Below are positions 19,793 to 29,284 of a stretch of 64,000 bases of DNA, one piece after another. The stretch is from assembly GCF_012650175.1 (NCBI RefSeq), contig NZ_JAAILI010000079.1:1-64000 (forward strand). Reading direction: 5' to 3'. The notes beneath the pieces were generated by a model. The model ran no database searches and had not been told where the DNA came from. It saw only the letters and a program-made list of their open reading frames with translations. The position numbers and the translations under genes are program-made. The stretch comes from Sphingomonas sp. S2M10. Its GTDB lineage: Bacteria > Pseudomonadota > Alphaproteobacteria > Sphingomonadales > Sphingomonadaceae. Positions within the stretch are counted from its first letter, which is position 1; every line of letters begins with the position of its first letter.

Positions 19793-22041
19793 CACGCGAC
19801 CTCCACCTTGGTGGCCAGCGAAGCGGCAGGCACCTGCCCTTCGGCGGCTGCGGTGATCCGGAACTTGGCTTCGCTCTTGATGTCTGCCGAGGAGGCGCCG
19901 GCCATCAACCGGATGTCCCCCGCCTCGACGATCCATTTGCCGTCCCGCCAGAAGGCGAACTGCTCGGGGCTCAGGGTGAAGCGTACGGTGCGGCTCTGGC
20001 CCGGCTTGAGCGGCACGCGGGCGAAACCGCGCAGCTCGGCCACCGGCCGCGAGATCGCGGCGACGGGGTCGTTGGCGTAGAGTTGCACCACCTCCTCCAC
20101 CGGCATCGTGCCGCGATTGGTGACCTGCACCGAGGCGGTGATCCGGCTACTGGGGGCAACGGTCTCGCCGCTGAGCGTCAGCGGGCCATAGGCGATCTCG
20201 CCATAGGTGAGGCCGTGGCCGAAGGCGAAGAGCGGGCCGATCTCGGTATCGTGATAGCGCGCGCTGTCCACCGCCAGGTCCGGGTTGGCCGGGCGCCCGG
20301 TGGGCAGATGGGCATAGCTTTGCGGCGACTGGCCGGTCCGGCGCGGCATGCCGATCGGCAGTCGACCGCCTGGCGCGGCCTTGCCGGTGAGGATCTCCGC
20401 GATCGCCGGGCCGCTCTCGATGCCGAGCAGCCAGGTCTGTAGCACGGCGGGCACGCCGGCCAGCTCGCGTTCGAGCGCGAGCGGGCGGCCACCCATCAGG
20501 ATCGCGACGATCGGCTTGCCGGTCGCCTTGAGCGCTGCGAGCAGCCCCCCTTGCGCGCCGGGCAACCCGATCTCGGCATAGCTGCGCGCCTCGCCGGTCC
20601 GATCGAAATCCTCGCCGACCCCGACGAGCACCACGTCGGCACGTTTCGCCGCCTCGACGGCGGCTGCGACATCGGTGCCCGGCTGGTATTCCGCACCCGC
20701 CAGCGCCGCCTTGAGCGTCACCGCGTCGGTCGCCTGCCCCCGTGCGCGCCACGAACCGATCGCCGAGGACGCATCGTCCGCCAGCGCGCCGATCAGCGCG
20801 AGCCTTGCGCCGGGCTTGAGCGGCAGCACCGCGCCTTCGTTGCGCAGCAGCACCACAGAGCGTTTCGCAAGTTCGCGCGCCTCGGTCCGCCGCAGCGGCG
20901 CTTTGTCGCGCGCCGGATCGCCGAAACCATAGGGATCGTCGAACAGCCCCAGCCGCGCCTTGGCGGCGAGGATGCGGCCCACCGATTCGTCGATCAGCGG
21001 CACCAGCGACGCGTCCGCCGTCGCCGCTTCGGCGAGGTACGTCGCGTAGCTGCCGCTCGCCATGTCCATGTCGACGCCCGCCTTGAGCGCCAGTACCGCG
21101 GCTTCGCGCGCATCGGCGGCGATGCCATGGTTGACCAGCTCGCGGATCGCGTTCCAGTCGCTCACCACCAGCCCTTGATAGTTCCAGCGGGCGCGCAGGA
21201 AGCCACGCACCAGATCGGCATTGGCGGTCATCGGCACGCCGTCGAGCGCATTGAACGCGGTCATAAAGCTGCCGGCGCCCGCCCGCGCGGCCGCATGGAA
21301 GGGCGGCAGATAGACTTCGTTGAGCGTCCGCGGCCCGATGTCAGCGCTGTCGTAGTCGCGACCGCCTTCGGCCGCGCCATAGCCGACGAAATGCTTGGCG
21401 CAGGCCATCATCCGCATGCCGCGCCCCAAGTCCGCGCCTTGGAAGCCGGTGACCTGCGCCTCGGCGATGCGGCTGCCCAGATAGGCGTCCTCGCCCGCAC
21501 CCTCGACCACCCGGCCCCAGCGCGGGTCGCGCGCCACGTCGACCATCGGGGTGAAGGTCCAGTGCAGCCCCGCCGCCCAGGCCTCTTCCGCCGCGATCCG
21601 CGCGGCCTGTTCGGCAACCTCGGGATCCCAGCTCGCCGCCAGCGCCAGCGGCACCGGCAGGATCGTGCGATAGCCATGGATCACGTCCATCGCGAACAGG
21701 AGCGGAATCTTGAGCCGCGATTCCTCCACCGCGACGCGCTGCAGGTCGCGCAGCGGCTCGGCGCCGGCGACGTGGAGGAACGACCCCATCTCGCCCTTGC
21801 GCACGCGATCGAGCATCGCCGCGTCGAGCTTCGAGTTGAGCGACTTCTGCCGCCCGCCCGCGATCTGGTTCATCTGCCCGACCTTTTCGGCGAGCGTCAT
21901 CTGGCCGAGCAGCGCCTGGATGCGGGCGCGGTGATCGGCACCGAGCGGTCGTGCGGCGCGGGCCAGCGGGGTCCAGGCGGAAGCGGCGAGCATCGCGCCC
22001 GCCGCCAGTACTTCCCGTCGCTTCATGCGTCCGTTCTTCAT
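19792..22041 (-). CDS. GH3 beta-glucosidase, exported (BglX-like)
   Basis: Removes glucose from beta-glucosides. The 749-residue product has an N-terminal signal with twin arginine (MKRREVLAAG, cleavage near ARAA), the GH3 barrel with KHFVGYG (216-222), the nucleophile D295 in VVSDWNAI, the second alpha/beta domain (from about 390), and a C-terminal fibronectin III-like domain. I use the ATG at 22041 because it overlaps the stop of the GFOR-like gene by 4 bp; an ATG five codons later (22026) is also possible. Length is normal for BglX. Confidence 0.94.
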   Translation of the reverse strand: MKNGRMKRREVLAAGAMLAASAWTPLARAARPLGADHRARIQALLGQMTLAEKVGQMNQIAGGRQKSLNSKLDAAMLDRVRKGEMGSFLHVAGAEPLRDLQRVAVEESRLKIPLLFAMDVIHGYRTILPVPLALAASWDPEVAEQAARIAAEEAWAAGLHWTFTPMVDVARDPRWGRVVEGAGEDAYLGSRIAEAQVTGFQGADLGRGMRMMACAKHFVGYGAAEGGRDYDSADIGPRTLNEVYLPPFHAAARAGAGSFMTAFNALDGVPMTANADLVRGFLRARWNYQGLVVSDWNAIRELVNHGIAADAREAAVLALKAGVDMDMASGSYATYLAEAATADASLVPLIDESVGRILAAKARLGLFDDPYGFGDPARDKAPLRRTEARELAKRSVVLLRNEGAVLPLKPGARLALIGALADDASSAIGSWRARGQATDAVTLKAALAGAEYQPGTDVAAAVEAAKRADVVLVGVGEDFDRTGEARSYAEIGLPGAQGGLLAALKATGKPIVAILMGGRPLALERELAGVPAVLQTWLLGIESGPAIAEILTGKAAPGGRLPIGMPRRTGQSPQSYAHLPTGRPANPDLAVDSARYHDTEIGPLFAFGHGLTYGEIAYGPLTLSGETVAPSSRITASVQVTNRGTMPVEEVVQLYANDPVAAISRPVAELRGFARVPLKPGQSRTVRFTLSPEQFAFWRDGKWIVEAGDIRLMAGASSADIKSEAKFRITAAAEGQVPAASLATKVEVA

Positions 22042-23135
22042 GCCAGCGGGATCGCCCGGTGTTCGCGGGCCGAGCGGTAGATCGCCTCGATCAGCCGCAT
22101 GTCGCGCAGCCCTTCCTCGCCCGAGACGATTGGCTCGCGGTCGCGCATCGCGCATTCGGCGAGATGGTCGAGCTGGCGGACGAACATGTTCTTCGCCGGC
22201 GCGGGCAACACCACCTGCTCGCGCTTGCCGCCCAGCCGGGTCCACATTTCGATGCCCTGATAGGACGTGGCCGGCTCCAGCTCCACCCAGCCCTTCTGGC
22301 CGGTGACACGATAATGATTGTGGTTCGAGCTGTAGCTGGACACGCAGTCCGCGATCAGCCCGCTCGGAAAGCGGAACTGCCAGTCGATCCGATCCTCCAC
22401 CGTCTTGAAGCGCGGATCGCTGCGATCGGTATACTCCATCGCGCTGACCTCGACCGGCTCCTCGCCCGCCAGATAGCGCGCGGCGTTGAGGCTGTAGATG
22501 CCGATATCCATCAGCGATCCGCCGCCCGACATCGGCTTGTCCAGCCGCCACTGATTGGGTTGCGCGTTGAAGCCGTGCTCGGCGAAGATCAGCGTCGGCT
22601 TGCCCAGCGCGCCGGCCTTGATCATCTCGATCGCCTTGAGATTGTACGGCTCGAAATGGCAGCGATAGCCGATCATCAGCTTCTTGCCCGCCTTCTTGGC
22701 CGCCGCGATCATCGCCTCGCATTCGGCGGCGGAGGTCGCCATCGGCTTCTCGCACAGCACGTGCTTGCCGGCCTGGGAGGCGCGGATCGAATATTCGGCG
22801 TGCATGCTGTTCGGCAGGATGACGTAGACGAGGTCGATGTCCGGATTGTCGCGCATCCGATCATAGGTCTGGTAATTGTACCAGTGCGTTTTCGGGATGC
22901 CGTATTCGGCGCCATATTTCTCCAGCTTGGCCGGGGTGCCGCTCACCAGCGCCTTCAGTTCTGCGAACTCGCAGTCCTTGATGCGCGGCATGATCTGGTT
23001 GGTGGCATAGTTGCCGAGGCCCACTACCGCATAGCCGAGCTTGCGCTTGCCCTGTGCCTGCGCCGCCGATCCGCCGAGCGCACTGGCCAAGACCCCGGCG
23101 CCGATTCCGCCGAGCACGTCGCGTCGCGTTCCCAT
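22038..23135 (-). CDS. glucose-fructose oxidoreductase-like Gfo/Idh/MocA enzyme
   Basis: The 365-residue product closely resembles Zymomonas GFOR, a periplasmic enzyme with tightly bound NADP that oxidises glucose to gluconolactone. It has a Tat signal (GTRRDVLGG, cleavage near AAQAQ), the nucleotide site GLGNYA (39-44), LPNSMHAEY, the catalytic CEKPMATS (E129-K130-P131), MIGYRCH and GGGSLMDIGIY. It opens a four-gene operon that also encodes a glucosidase, gluconate permease and lactonase, which supports a glucose-oxidising role. Whether fructose is the second substrate cannot be seen. Confidence 0.9.
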   Translation of the reverse strand: MGTRRDVLGGIGAGVLASALGGSAAQAQGKRKLGYAVVGLGNYATNQIMPRIKDCEFAELKALVSGTPAKLEKYGAEYGIPKTHWYNYQTYDRMRDNPDIDLVYVILPNSMHAEYSIRASQAGKHVLCEKPMATSAAECEAMIAAAKKAGKKLMIGYRCHFEPYNLKAIEMIKAGALGKPTLIFAEHGFNAQPNQWRLDKPMSGGGSLMDIGIYSLNAARYLAGEEPVEVSAMEYTDRSDPRFKTVEDRIDWQFRFPSGLIADCVSSYSSNHNHYRVTGQKGWVELEPATSYQGIEMWTRLGGKREQVVLPAPAKNMFVRQLDHLAECAMRDREPIVSGEEGLRDMRLIEAIYRSAREHRAIPLA

Positions 23136-23243
23136 GATCCACCTCCTCGTACCCGGCGGTCCGTTGGCCGCGCGGGCGGTATCGGTATCAACAATGCCGG
23201 GAGCGGGCCAGTAGGTCGAGGTCGTAGATCGAAGCGCCTGGAT

Positions 23244-24578
23244 TCAAAGCGGAAGCTTGACGGTGGCGCACAGCCCGCCACCATCGCGCCGATGCAGGCT
23301 GATGTCCCCGCCATGCGCGCGCGCCGTCGCGCGCGCGCTGGCCAAGCCCAGTCCCATGCCGCCGGTATCGCGGTTGCGCGAGCGTTCGCCGCGAAAAAAG
23401 GGATCGAACACCCGCTCCATGTCTTCGTCGGCGATGCCGGGGCCGCGATCGCGCACGGCGATCACCGCCTCGTGCGCGCGCGCCTCGAGCACCAGCTGCG
23501 CACCGCCGGCATATTTCACCGCATTGCCGACCAGATTGGCGAGCATCGCCTTGAGCGCCACCGGATCGGCTTCGAGAACCACGGGCTCGCCCGACTCGAG
23601 GCTCACCGCCGCCCCGCGATCGGCGGCATCGTCGACCACCGTCTCGGCCAGCGAGCGCAGGTCGAGCGGACGGCGCACGCCGATGCGGCTGGTGTCGCGC
23701 ACATAGGCCATCACCGCGGAGATCATCGCCTGCATCTCGCGGATATCGCCCTCGCACGCGCCGCGGATCGCCGGATCGGCATCCTCGATGCGCAGGCCCA
23801 GCCGCATCAGCGGCGTGCGCAGATCATGCGCCACCGCGGCAAGCATCGTCGCGCGATCGTCGACATAGCGGTTGAGCCGCGCCTGCATGTCGTTGAACGC
23901 CCGCGCCGCCTCGGCGATCTCGGCAGGTCCGTCGAGTTCGATCGGCGGCGCGCGCGGATCCCGGCCCAGCCGCTCGGCGGCGCGGGCAAAGGCACCGATC
24001 GGGCGAGCGAAGCGCCGCGCCATCGCCCAGGCGAACACCGCTGCCGCCAGCGCCGACAGCAGCAGCCACACCACCACGAACAAGCGCCACGGCTCCTGCC
24101 CCGATCCCGCCGTCACGGTCCGCCAGCTGCCGTCCGGCATGCGCAGCGACGCTTCGAACCCGCCCGCGACGATCACGTCCTGCGCCGCCGCCGGGCTGGC
24201 CGGACGCGGTGCGGGCGGCACCCCGGCGCGGTCATAGACGGGCGGACGCTGCAGGAAGCCGACGGGAAAGCGCAGGATCACCCGCTCGGGCCGCACCCCC
24301 AGCGCGGTCGCCAGGGCCACCTCGGTCCGCTCGATGCGCGGGTTCCAGGGATCGCGTTCGACGGCATCGTCCCGCTCGACCGCGAACCCCTCGGGCGCCG
24401 CGGCGGGATGGCGCATGGCCTGCGCGATCTGGCCGATGGTGTGCAGTTTCGGATTGGGCGTCTGTACGGCGAACAACAGCCCGAAATTGAGCAGCTGCAC
24501 CACCACGACGCAGGCCAGCATCCGCGCGAAGATGCGCAGGAACAGCGGCGATCGCGGGGCCGCCGTCCCCTCGCTCAT
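23244..24578 (-). CDS. sensor histidine kinase
   Basis: The 444-residue inner-membrane kinase has two membrane segments (about 17-38 and 165-186) around a 130-residue periplasmic sensor region, a HAMP linker, the phospho-acceptor H251 in AHDLRTPLMRL, and an ATP-binding domain with NLVGNAVKYAGG, DRGPGIADED and GMGLGLA. It is EnvZ/RstB-like in layout. It overlaps the upstream response regulator by 4 bp. The sugar operon starts 108 bp downstream on the same strand, so it may be a target or read-through unit; the signal is unknown. Confidence 0.93.
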   Translation of the reverse strand: MSEGTAAPRSPLFLRIFARMLACVVVVQLLNFGLLFAVQTPNPKLHTIGQIAQAMRHPAAAPEGFAVERDDAVERDPWNPRIERTEVALATALGVRPERVILRFPVGFLQRPPVYDRAGVPPAPRPASPAAAQDVIVAGGFEASLRMPDGSWRTVTAGSGQEPWRLFVVVWLLLSALAAAVFAWAMARRFARPIGAFARAAERLGRDPRAPPIELDGPAEIAEAARAFNDMQARLNRYVDDRATMLAAVAHDLRTPLMRLGLRIEDADPAIRGACEGDIREMQAMISAVMAYVRDTSRIGVRRPLDLRSLAETVVDDAADRGAAVSLESGEPVVLEADPVALKAMLANLVGNAVKYAGGAQLVLEARAHEAVIAVRDRGPGIADEDMERVFDPFFRGERSRNRDTGGMGLGLASARATARAHGGDISLHRRDGGGLCATVKLPL

Positions 24579-25321
24579 GCGCGCGTGACGCGGGGTACGA
24601 ACAGATAGCCTTCGTTGCGCACGGTACGGATGATCTCGTCCGCGCCCGAACGCAGCTTGCGGCGCAGGCGGCTGACCTGCACGTCGATCGCGCGGTCATA
24701 GGCATCCGAATCGGGGCCCCGCGCCGCCGCCAGCAGCGCCTCGCGGGTCAGCACGCGGCGCGGCCGCTCGATGAACACGCGCAGCACCGCGAACTCGCCG
24801 TCCGTCAGGCCTACCAATACGCCTTCGGGGTCGAACAGTTCGTGGCTGCCGAGGTCGATCCGCCAGCCTTCGAAGGTGTAGACATCGCCAGCCGAGGGCG
24901 CTGCCGTGGTGCCCCGCTTGCGCAGCGCCGCGCGCACGGTCGCAAGGATCTCGCGCGGGCTGCACGGCTTGGGCAGATAATGGCCCGCGCCCACCTCCAG
25001 GCCGAGGATGCGATCCTGTTCCTCGCCCAGCGCGCTGAGCAGGATCACGTCGGGGCCATCGGCGGTGGCGATGCGGCGGCAGGCGGAAAGCCCGTCCTCG
25101 CCCGGCATCATCACGTCCAGGATCACCAGGTCGACCGGCATCTTGTCCAGGATGACGTCCATGTCGCGCGCGCTCGACGCGGTTTCGACGCGGTAGCCGC
25201 GTGCGCCGAGGCTGTTGGCGAGCAGAAGGCGAATGTCGCGGTCGTCATCGACCACCAGCAGCGTGGCGGGTTCGTCGGAAGCGGGGTGGGTTGCCATACT
25301 CAAACTCGACTCTTGTACCAT
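24575..25321 (-). CDS. OmpR-family response regulator
   Basis: The 248-residue product has a receiver domain with the acidic pocket VVDDDRD, phospho-acceptor D69 in LVILDVMMPGEDG and the conserved lysine in YLPKPCSP, then a winged-helix DNA-binding domain (about 145-246, with AIDVQVSRLRRKL). It pairs with the overlapping histidine kinase. The ATG at 25321 has GGGGG six bases upstream; an ATG eight codons later (25297) is a second possibility. Confidence 0.93.
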   Translation of the reverse strand: MVQESSLSMATHPASDEPATLLVVDDDRDIRLLLANSLGARGYRVETASSARDMDVILDKMPVDLVILDVMMPGEDGLSACRRIATADGPDVILLSALGEEQDRILGLEVGAGHYLPKPCSPREILATVRAALRKRGTTAAPSAGDVYTFEGWRIDLGSHELFDPEGVLVGLTDGEFAVLRVFIERPRRVLTREALLAAARGPDSDAYDRAIDVQVSRLRRKLRSGADEIIRTVRNEGYLFVPRVTRA

Positions 25322-25365
25322 ATCGCCCCCGATGGCCGCCCCTATGAACCGATGCGACCGAAGGT

Positions 25366-26673
25366 TCAACGTCCGCGCACCGGACGCGCGCCGAAGCTCA
25401 CCAGGCTCTCCGCGCCATCGGCCGAGACCGCGGCGACGCCGACAAAGGTATCGTCGACGATGATGCCCTTCAGCACCGTTTCTGTCCGGTCGCCCGGCAC
25501 GTCGACATGGCTTGCCCAGTCCGCACGATCCGCGGCGCGCCAGTAGACGCGGTATTTCGCCGCACCCGGCACCGCCGGCCACTTCACCGTCGTATCGGTG
25601 GCGAGCGCGCCGCTGAGGATCACCGGCTCCGGCGCGGCGGGCGCGCTGGCGAGCCGGCGCAGCGTCGCGACGTTGAGCGCGGTCACCTTGGCGAGGTAGG
25701 GAAAATCCATCCGGTCGACGGTGTCGCCATAGACCTTGCCCGCTTCCGTCCGCAGATCCTGGTGCTGGGCGTCGTAATTCTCGGCGCCCACCGAGAAACG
25801 CACCGCCGGGTAGCCGAGGGTGAGGAACGGGGTGTGGTCGCCGCCGCGCCCGAACCGATCGGGACGGCGGACCATCAGCACCTTCAGGCCCTTGGGATCG
25901 GCGGCCGCGACGCCGCGGATCGCCTTGGCGAGCGCACGGCTGGGGCCGTCGTCCTCACCGCCATCGGCACGACGCGCCTTTGCCTCGAGCAGCGTTTCCG
26001 AATCGCGCGCGCCTTCCGAGAAGACACGGACCCGGTCCGCCACGCGGCGGCCATCCTGGCCGATGGTGTTGCCGACGATGTCGTTGTTGAGCACGGCGGA
26101 CACGGTCCAGCCGCGCTCCTTCGCCGTCTCGGCGAGCAGCTGGCCGCCATAGAGCCCCTGCTCCTCGCCGGAGAGCGCGGCATAGACGATCGTCGCCTTG
26201 AACTTGTGCTTCGACAGGATCCGCGCCGCCTCCAGCACCAGCGCGACGCCCGAGGCGTCGTCATTGGCGCCGGGCGCGTCGGCGGTGGCGTTCATCACGT
26301 CGGTCACGCGGCTGTCGATATGGCCCATCACGATCACGACGCGGTTGGGCTCGCTGCCGCGCTGGATGCCGAGCACGTCGACGATGTTCACGCCGTTGGG
26401 CGCGCGCGGCCCCTTGAACACGCGTGCGATCTCGCTCGTCTCGATGCAGCCGCCGCACGCCGCGCCGATCCGGGCAAGCTCGCCACCGAACCAGCGCCGC
26501 GACGCGCCGATGCCGCGAGTGGGATGATCCGGATCGGAAAGCGTGTGCCGGGTGCCGAAGCTTACCAGCTTCTCGACGCTGGCTTTCAGGCGGGCGGGAT
26601 CGGGCCGGTCCTGCGCTGCGGCGGGGGTGGCGAAGAGGGCGAACGGCAAAAGGGCAAGGATGCGCATGGACAT
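25366..26673 (-). CDS. exported M28-family zinc peptidase
   Basis: The 435-residue product has a signal peptide (MSMRILALLPFALFATPAAA) and an M28 aminopeptidase core. Zinc ligands are visible in VMGHIDSRV, GANDDASG, SGEEQGLYG and, later, GRGGDHTPFL. A C-terminal fibronectin-like segment (about 345-430, TTVKWPAVPGAAKYRVYWRA) follows, probably for substrate or wall binding. The frame continues upstream through the UspA gene but the signal peptide fixes the start. It lies 30 bp after the UspA gene. Confidence 0.92.
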   Translation of the reverse strand: MSMRILALLPFALFATPAAAQDRPDPARLKASVEKLVSFGTRHTLSDPDHPTRGIGASRRWFGGELARIGAACGGCIETSEIARVFKGPRAPNGVNIVDVLGIQRGSEPNRVVIVMGHIDSRVTDVMNATADAPGANDDASGVALVLEAARILSKHKFKATIVYAALSGEEQGLYGGQLLAETAKERGWTVSAVLNNDIVGNTIGQDGRRVADRVRVFSEGARDSETLLEAKARRADGGEDDGPSRALAKAIRGVAAADPKGLKVLMVRRPDRFGRGGDHTPFLTLGYPAVRFSVGAENYDAQHQDLRTEAGKVYGDTVDRMDFPYLAKVTALNVATLRRLASAPAAPEPVILSGALATDTTVKWPAVPGAAKYRVYWRAADRADWASHVDVPGDRTETVLKGIIVDDTFVGVAAVSADGAESLVSFGARPVRGR

Positions 26674-26702
26674 ATGCTGACGCGGGCGGGCGCCTCGGTC
26701 AA

Positions 26703-27158
26703 TCAGCTCAGCCGGTCGATCGCGTCCATGTCGAGCGAACCCGGGATGATCATCACCGGCACGGTCAGCTTGCCGGCATCGGCCCCGGTGAAATGCGCGA
26801 CCAGCTTGCCCGGCGCCCCGCTCGGCGCCGCGCCCAGCACCAGGGCAGCGATGTCGCCATTGGCTGCCAGCATTTCGCGGACCACCTTCGGCCCGTCGCC
26901 CTGTCGCACCGTGATCGAGGGAGTCAGGCCGGATTCGGTGAACAGCGTGCCCGCCGCGCGCATCACCAGCGCCTCGGCGCGTTCGCGCGCTTCCTCCTCG
27001 ATCGTCGCCATCACCCCGCCCCATTGGACGAACTCGGCGGGCGGGATCAGGGCGAGGATCTCGACATTGCCGCCGGTCTTGCTCGCGCGCCTGGCGGCGA
27101 AGCGCAGCGCGATTTCGGCCTCGGGCGAATCGTCGATCACCACCAGATAGGTGCGCAT
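26703..27158 (-). CDS. universal stress protein, UspA family
   Basis: The 151-residue cytoplasmic protein begins TYLVVIDDSPEAEIALRFA, the standard Usp strand-helix start. The C-terminal half has LVLGAAPSG and PVMIIPG, which resemble but do not perfectly match the ATP-binding G-x2-G-x9-G-S/T motif, so ATP binding is uncertain. The start at 27158 has AAGGAAGG upstream. It is divergent from pdhC. Confidence 0.88.
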   Translation of the reverse strand: MRTYLVVIDDSPEAEIALRFAARRASKTGGNVEILALIPPAEFVQWGGVMATIEEEARERAEALVMRAAGTLFTESGLTPSITVRQGDGPKVVREMLAANGDIAALVLGAAPSGAPGKLVAHFTGADAGKLTVPVMIIPGSLDMDAIDRLS

Positions 27159-27287
27159 GGGGGCCTTCCTTGAAGTCACGCGTTACGTGGACCGGCGCGG
27201 GCCGCAGCGCAAGACCGGGGCTTGACCCTAGGGTTTACGGCGGCAAAGGAGGGGCCAGCCACCCCAGGACCAACGACGGGAACCTTC

Positions 27288-28604
27288 ATGGGAATCGAAA
27301 TCAAGATGCCGGCACTTTCTCCCACCATGGAGGAGGGCACGCTTGCCAAGTGGCTCGTCAAGGAAGGCGACACGGTGAAATCCGGCGACCTGCTTGCCGA
27401 GATCGAAACCGACAAGGCGACGATGGAATTCGAAGCGGTCGACGAAGGCGTGATCGGGAAGATCCTGGTCGCCGAAGGGACCGATAACGTAAAGGTCGGC
27501 ACCGTGATCGCGGTGATCGCCGGCGAAGGCGAGGACGTGTCGTCCGCCAGCGCCGCCCCCGCGCCGAGCCCGACCCCGGCACCCGCGCCTGCTCCGACCC
27601 CCACCGCGAGCGCGCCTGCACCCACGCCGACTCCGGCCCCTGCTCCGGCGGCCCAGCCCGCCGCGGCTTCGGGCTCGCGCGTCAAGGCGAGCCCGCTTGC
27701 CCGCCGCATCGCCGCCGACAAGGGCGTCGACCTCGCCGGCGTGACCGGCTCGGGCCCGAACGGCCGCATCGTCAAGGCCGATGTCGAGGGCGCCAAGCCC
27801 GGCGCTGCGCCTGCCGCCCAGCCGGCCGCTGCCGCCGCTGCCCCGGCGCCGACGGCTGCTCCGGCCGCCGCGCCTGCCGCAGCCGAGGCCAAGGCCGTCT
27901 GGTTCGACGACTCGATCCCGCACGAGGAAGAGAAGCTCTCGAACATCCGCAAGACGATCGCGCGTCGCCTCACCGAGTCGAAGCAGACCGTGCCGCACAT
28001 CTACCTCACGGTCGACATCCGCCTCGACGCGCTGCTCAAGCTGCGCGGTGAGCTCAACAAGGCGCTCGAAGCGCGCGGCGTGAAGCTGTCGGTCAACGAT
28101 CTGCTGATCAAGGCGCTCGGCGTCGCCCTCGCCCGTACGCCCAAGTGCAATGTCACCTACACCGGCGACAAGCTGATCAAGTACAGCCGCGCCGACGTGT
28201 CGGTCGCGGTGTCGACGCCCACCGGCCTGATCACCCCGATCGTCAAGGACGCGGCGAACAAGAGCGTCTCGGCCATCGCGACCGAGATGAAGGACCTCGC
28301 CGCCCGCGCCCGCGAGGGCAAGCTGCAGCCGCAGGAATATCAGGGCGGCACCGCCAGCCTGTCCAACATGGGCATGTACGGCATCAAGCAGTTCGAAGCG
28401 GTGATCAATCCGCCGCAGGGCATGATCATGGCGATCGGCGCGGGCGAAAAGCGCCCGTACATCATCGACGACGCGCTCGGCGTGGCGACGGTAATGAGCG
28501 CGACCGGCAGCTTCGACCATCGCGCCATCGACGGTGCCGACGGGGCCGAGATGATGAAAATCTTCAAGGAACTCGTCGAAGCCCCGATGGGCATGATCGC
28601 CTGA
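27288..28604 (+). CDS. pdhC: pyruvate dehydrogenase E2, dihydrolipoamide acetyltransferase
   Basis: Core enzyme of the pyruvate dehydrogenase complex, passing acetyl groups from lipoate to CoA. The 438-residue product has one lipoyl domain with the lipoylated K43 in ETDKATMEFEA, a long Ala/Pro-rich linker (about 88-130), the peripheral-subunit-binding domain (SPLARRIAADKGVDL), a second Ala/Pro linker, and the catalytic domain ending with HRAIDGADGAEM (H411). The E1 genes are not in the window; the E3 gene lpdA is 1.2 kb downstream on the same strand. Confidence 0.97.
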   Translation: MGIEIKMPALSPTMEEGTLAKWLVKEGDTVKSGDLLAEIETDKATMEFEAVDEGVIGKILVAEGTDNVKVGTVIAVIAGEGEDVSSASAAPAPSPTPAPAPAPTPTASAPAPTPTPAPAPAAQPAAASGSRVKASPLARRIAADKGVDLAGVTGSGPNGRIVKADVEGAKPGAAPAAQPAAAAAAPAPTAAPAAAPAAAEAKAVWFDDSIPHEEEKLSNIRKTIARRLTESKQTVPHIYLTVDIRLDALLKLRGELNKALEARGVKLSVNDLLIKALGVALARTPKCNVTYTGDKLIKYSRADVSVAVSTPTGLITPIVKDAANKSVSAIATEMKDLAARAREGKLQPQEYQGGTASLSNMGMYGIKQFEAVINPPQGMIMAIGAGEKRPYIIDDALGVATVMSATGSFDHRAIDGADGAEMMKIFKELVEAPMGMIA

Positions 28605-28617
28605 TCGGAGCCGGGCG

Positions 28618-28845
28618 GTGCGCGTCCTGATCGAAGTGATCCATATCGTGGTCGGGCTGATCGCGGCGGTGGTGATCGCGTCGCTCGCCGCCTGGTCGTA
28701 CCGCCGCGCCACCCACGACATCTGGCTGGTCGCCTATGTCGCGATGGTGGCGGTGGTGGCGATGGGCATCGGCCCGCTGCGGCGGGCCTATGCCGAGGAT
28801 CGTGCGAAGCTGCGCGGAACCGAGGAGGCTGCTCGCGATGATTGA
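28618..28845 (+). CDS. small two-span membrane protein
   Basis: The 75-residue product starts with GTG and has two hydrophobic segments (VVGLIAAVVIASLAAW and LVAYVAMVAVVAMGIGP), followed by a charged tail (RRAYAEDRAKLRG). It sits 13 bp after pdhC and overlaps the thioesterase gene by 8 bp, so it is part of the same transcript. No family is recognised; position suggests a conserved hitch-hiker of the PDH operon in sphingomonads, but I cannot show that. Confidence 0.65.
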   Translation: MRVLIEVIHIVVGLIAAVVIASLAAWSYRRATHDIWLVAYVAMVAVVAMGIGPLRRAYAEDRAKLRGTEEAARDD

Positions 28846-29233
28846 TCAACAGGGCGGCCCGCCCGACCGCCAGCCGGCGATCCGGGTGACGACGATGCCG
28901 GCGGATACCAATCCGTACGGCGACATCTTCGGCGGCTGGCTGATGAGCCAGATGGACATGGCGGCGGGGCTGTTCGCCTCGCGCTATTCGCGCGGCCGCG
29001 CGGTCACGGTGGCGGTGGAGGGGATGAAGTTCCACTCGCCCGTCGCGGTGGGCGACGAAGTCTCGGTCTATGCCGAGCTGGTCAAGGTCGGCCGGACCTC
29101 GATGACCATCGAGGTCCAGGCCTGGCGCCGCGGCCGGCACATCGAGGAAAGCTGCCTCGTCACCCAGGCACATTTCGTGTTCGTCGCGGTCGACGAGAAC
29201 AAGCGCCCGCGCCCGGTGGAGGCGATTGCGTGA
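28838..29233 (+). CDS. acyl-CoA thioesterase, hotdog fold (YciA-like)
   Basis: The 131-residue product is a single hotdog domain. NPYGDIFGGWLMSQMDMAAG carries the usual catalytic aspartate and helix start, and FHSPVAVGDEVSVYAEL is the family's second signature. Such enzymes hydrolyse short to long acyl-CoAs and prevent CoA sequestration, which would suit a gene next to the acetyl-CoA-forming PDH complex. GAGGAGG lies about 9 bases before the ATG. Confidence 0.92.
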   Translation: MIDQQGGPPDRQPAIRVTTMPADTNPYGDIFGGWLMSQMDMAAGLFASRYSRGRAVTVAVEGMKFHSPVAVGDEVSVYAELVKVGRTSMTIEVQAWRRGRHIEESCLVTQAHFVFVAVDENKRPRPVEAIA

Positions 29234-29284
29234 GGATGGGGGATAAAGGCGCCGAGCCGGGCATCGAGCCCGGCTCGACGCCAT

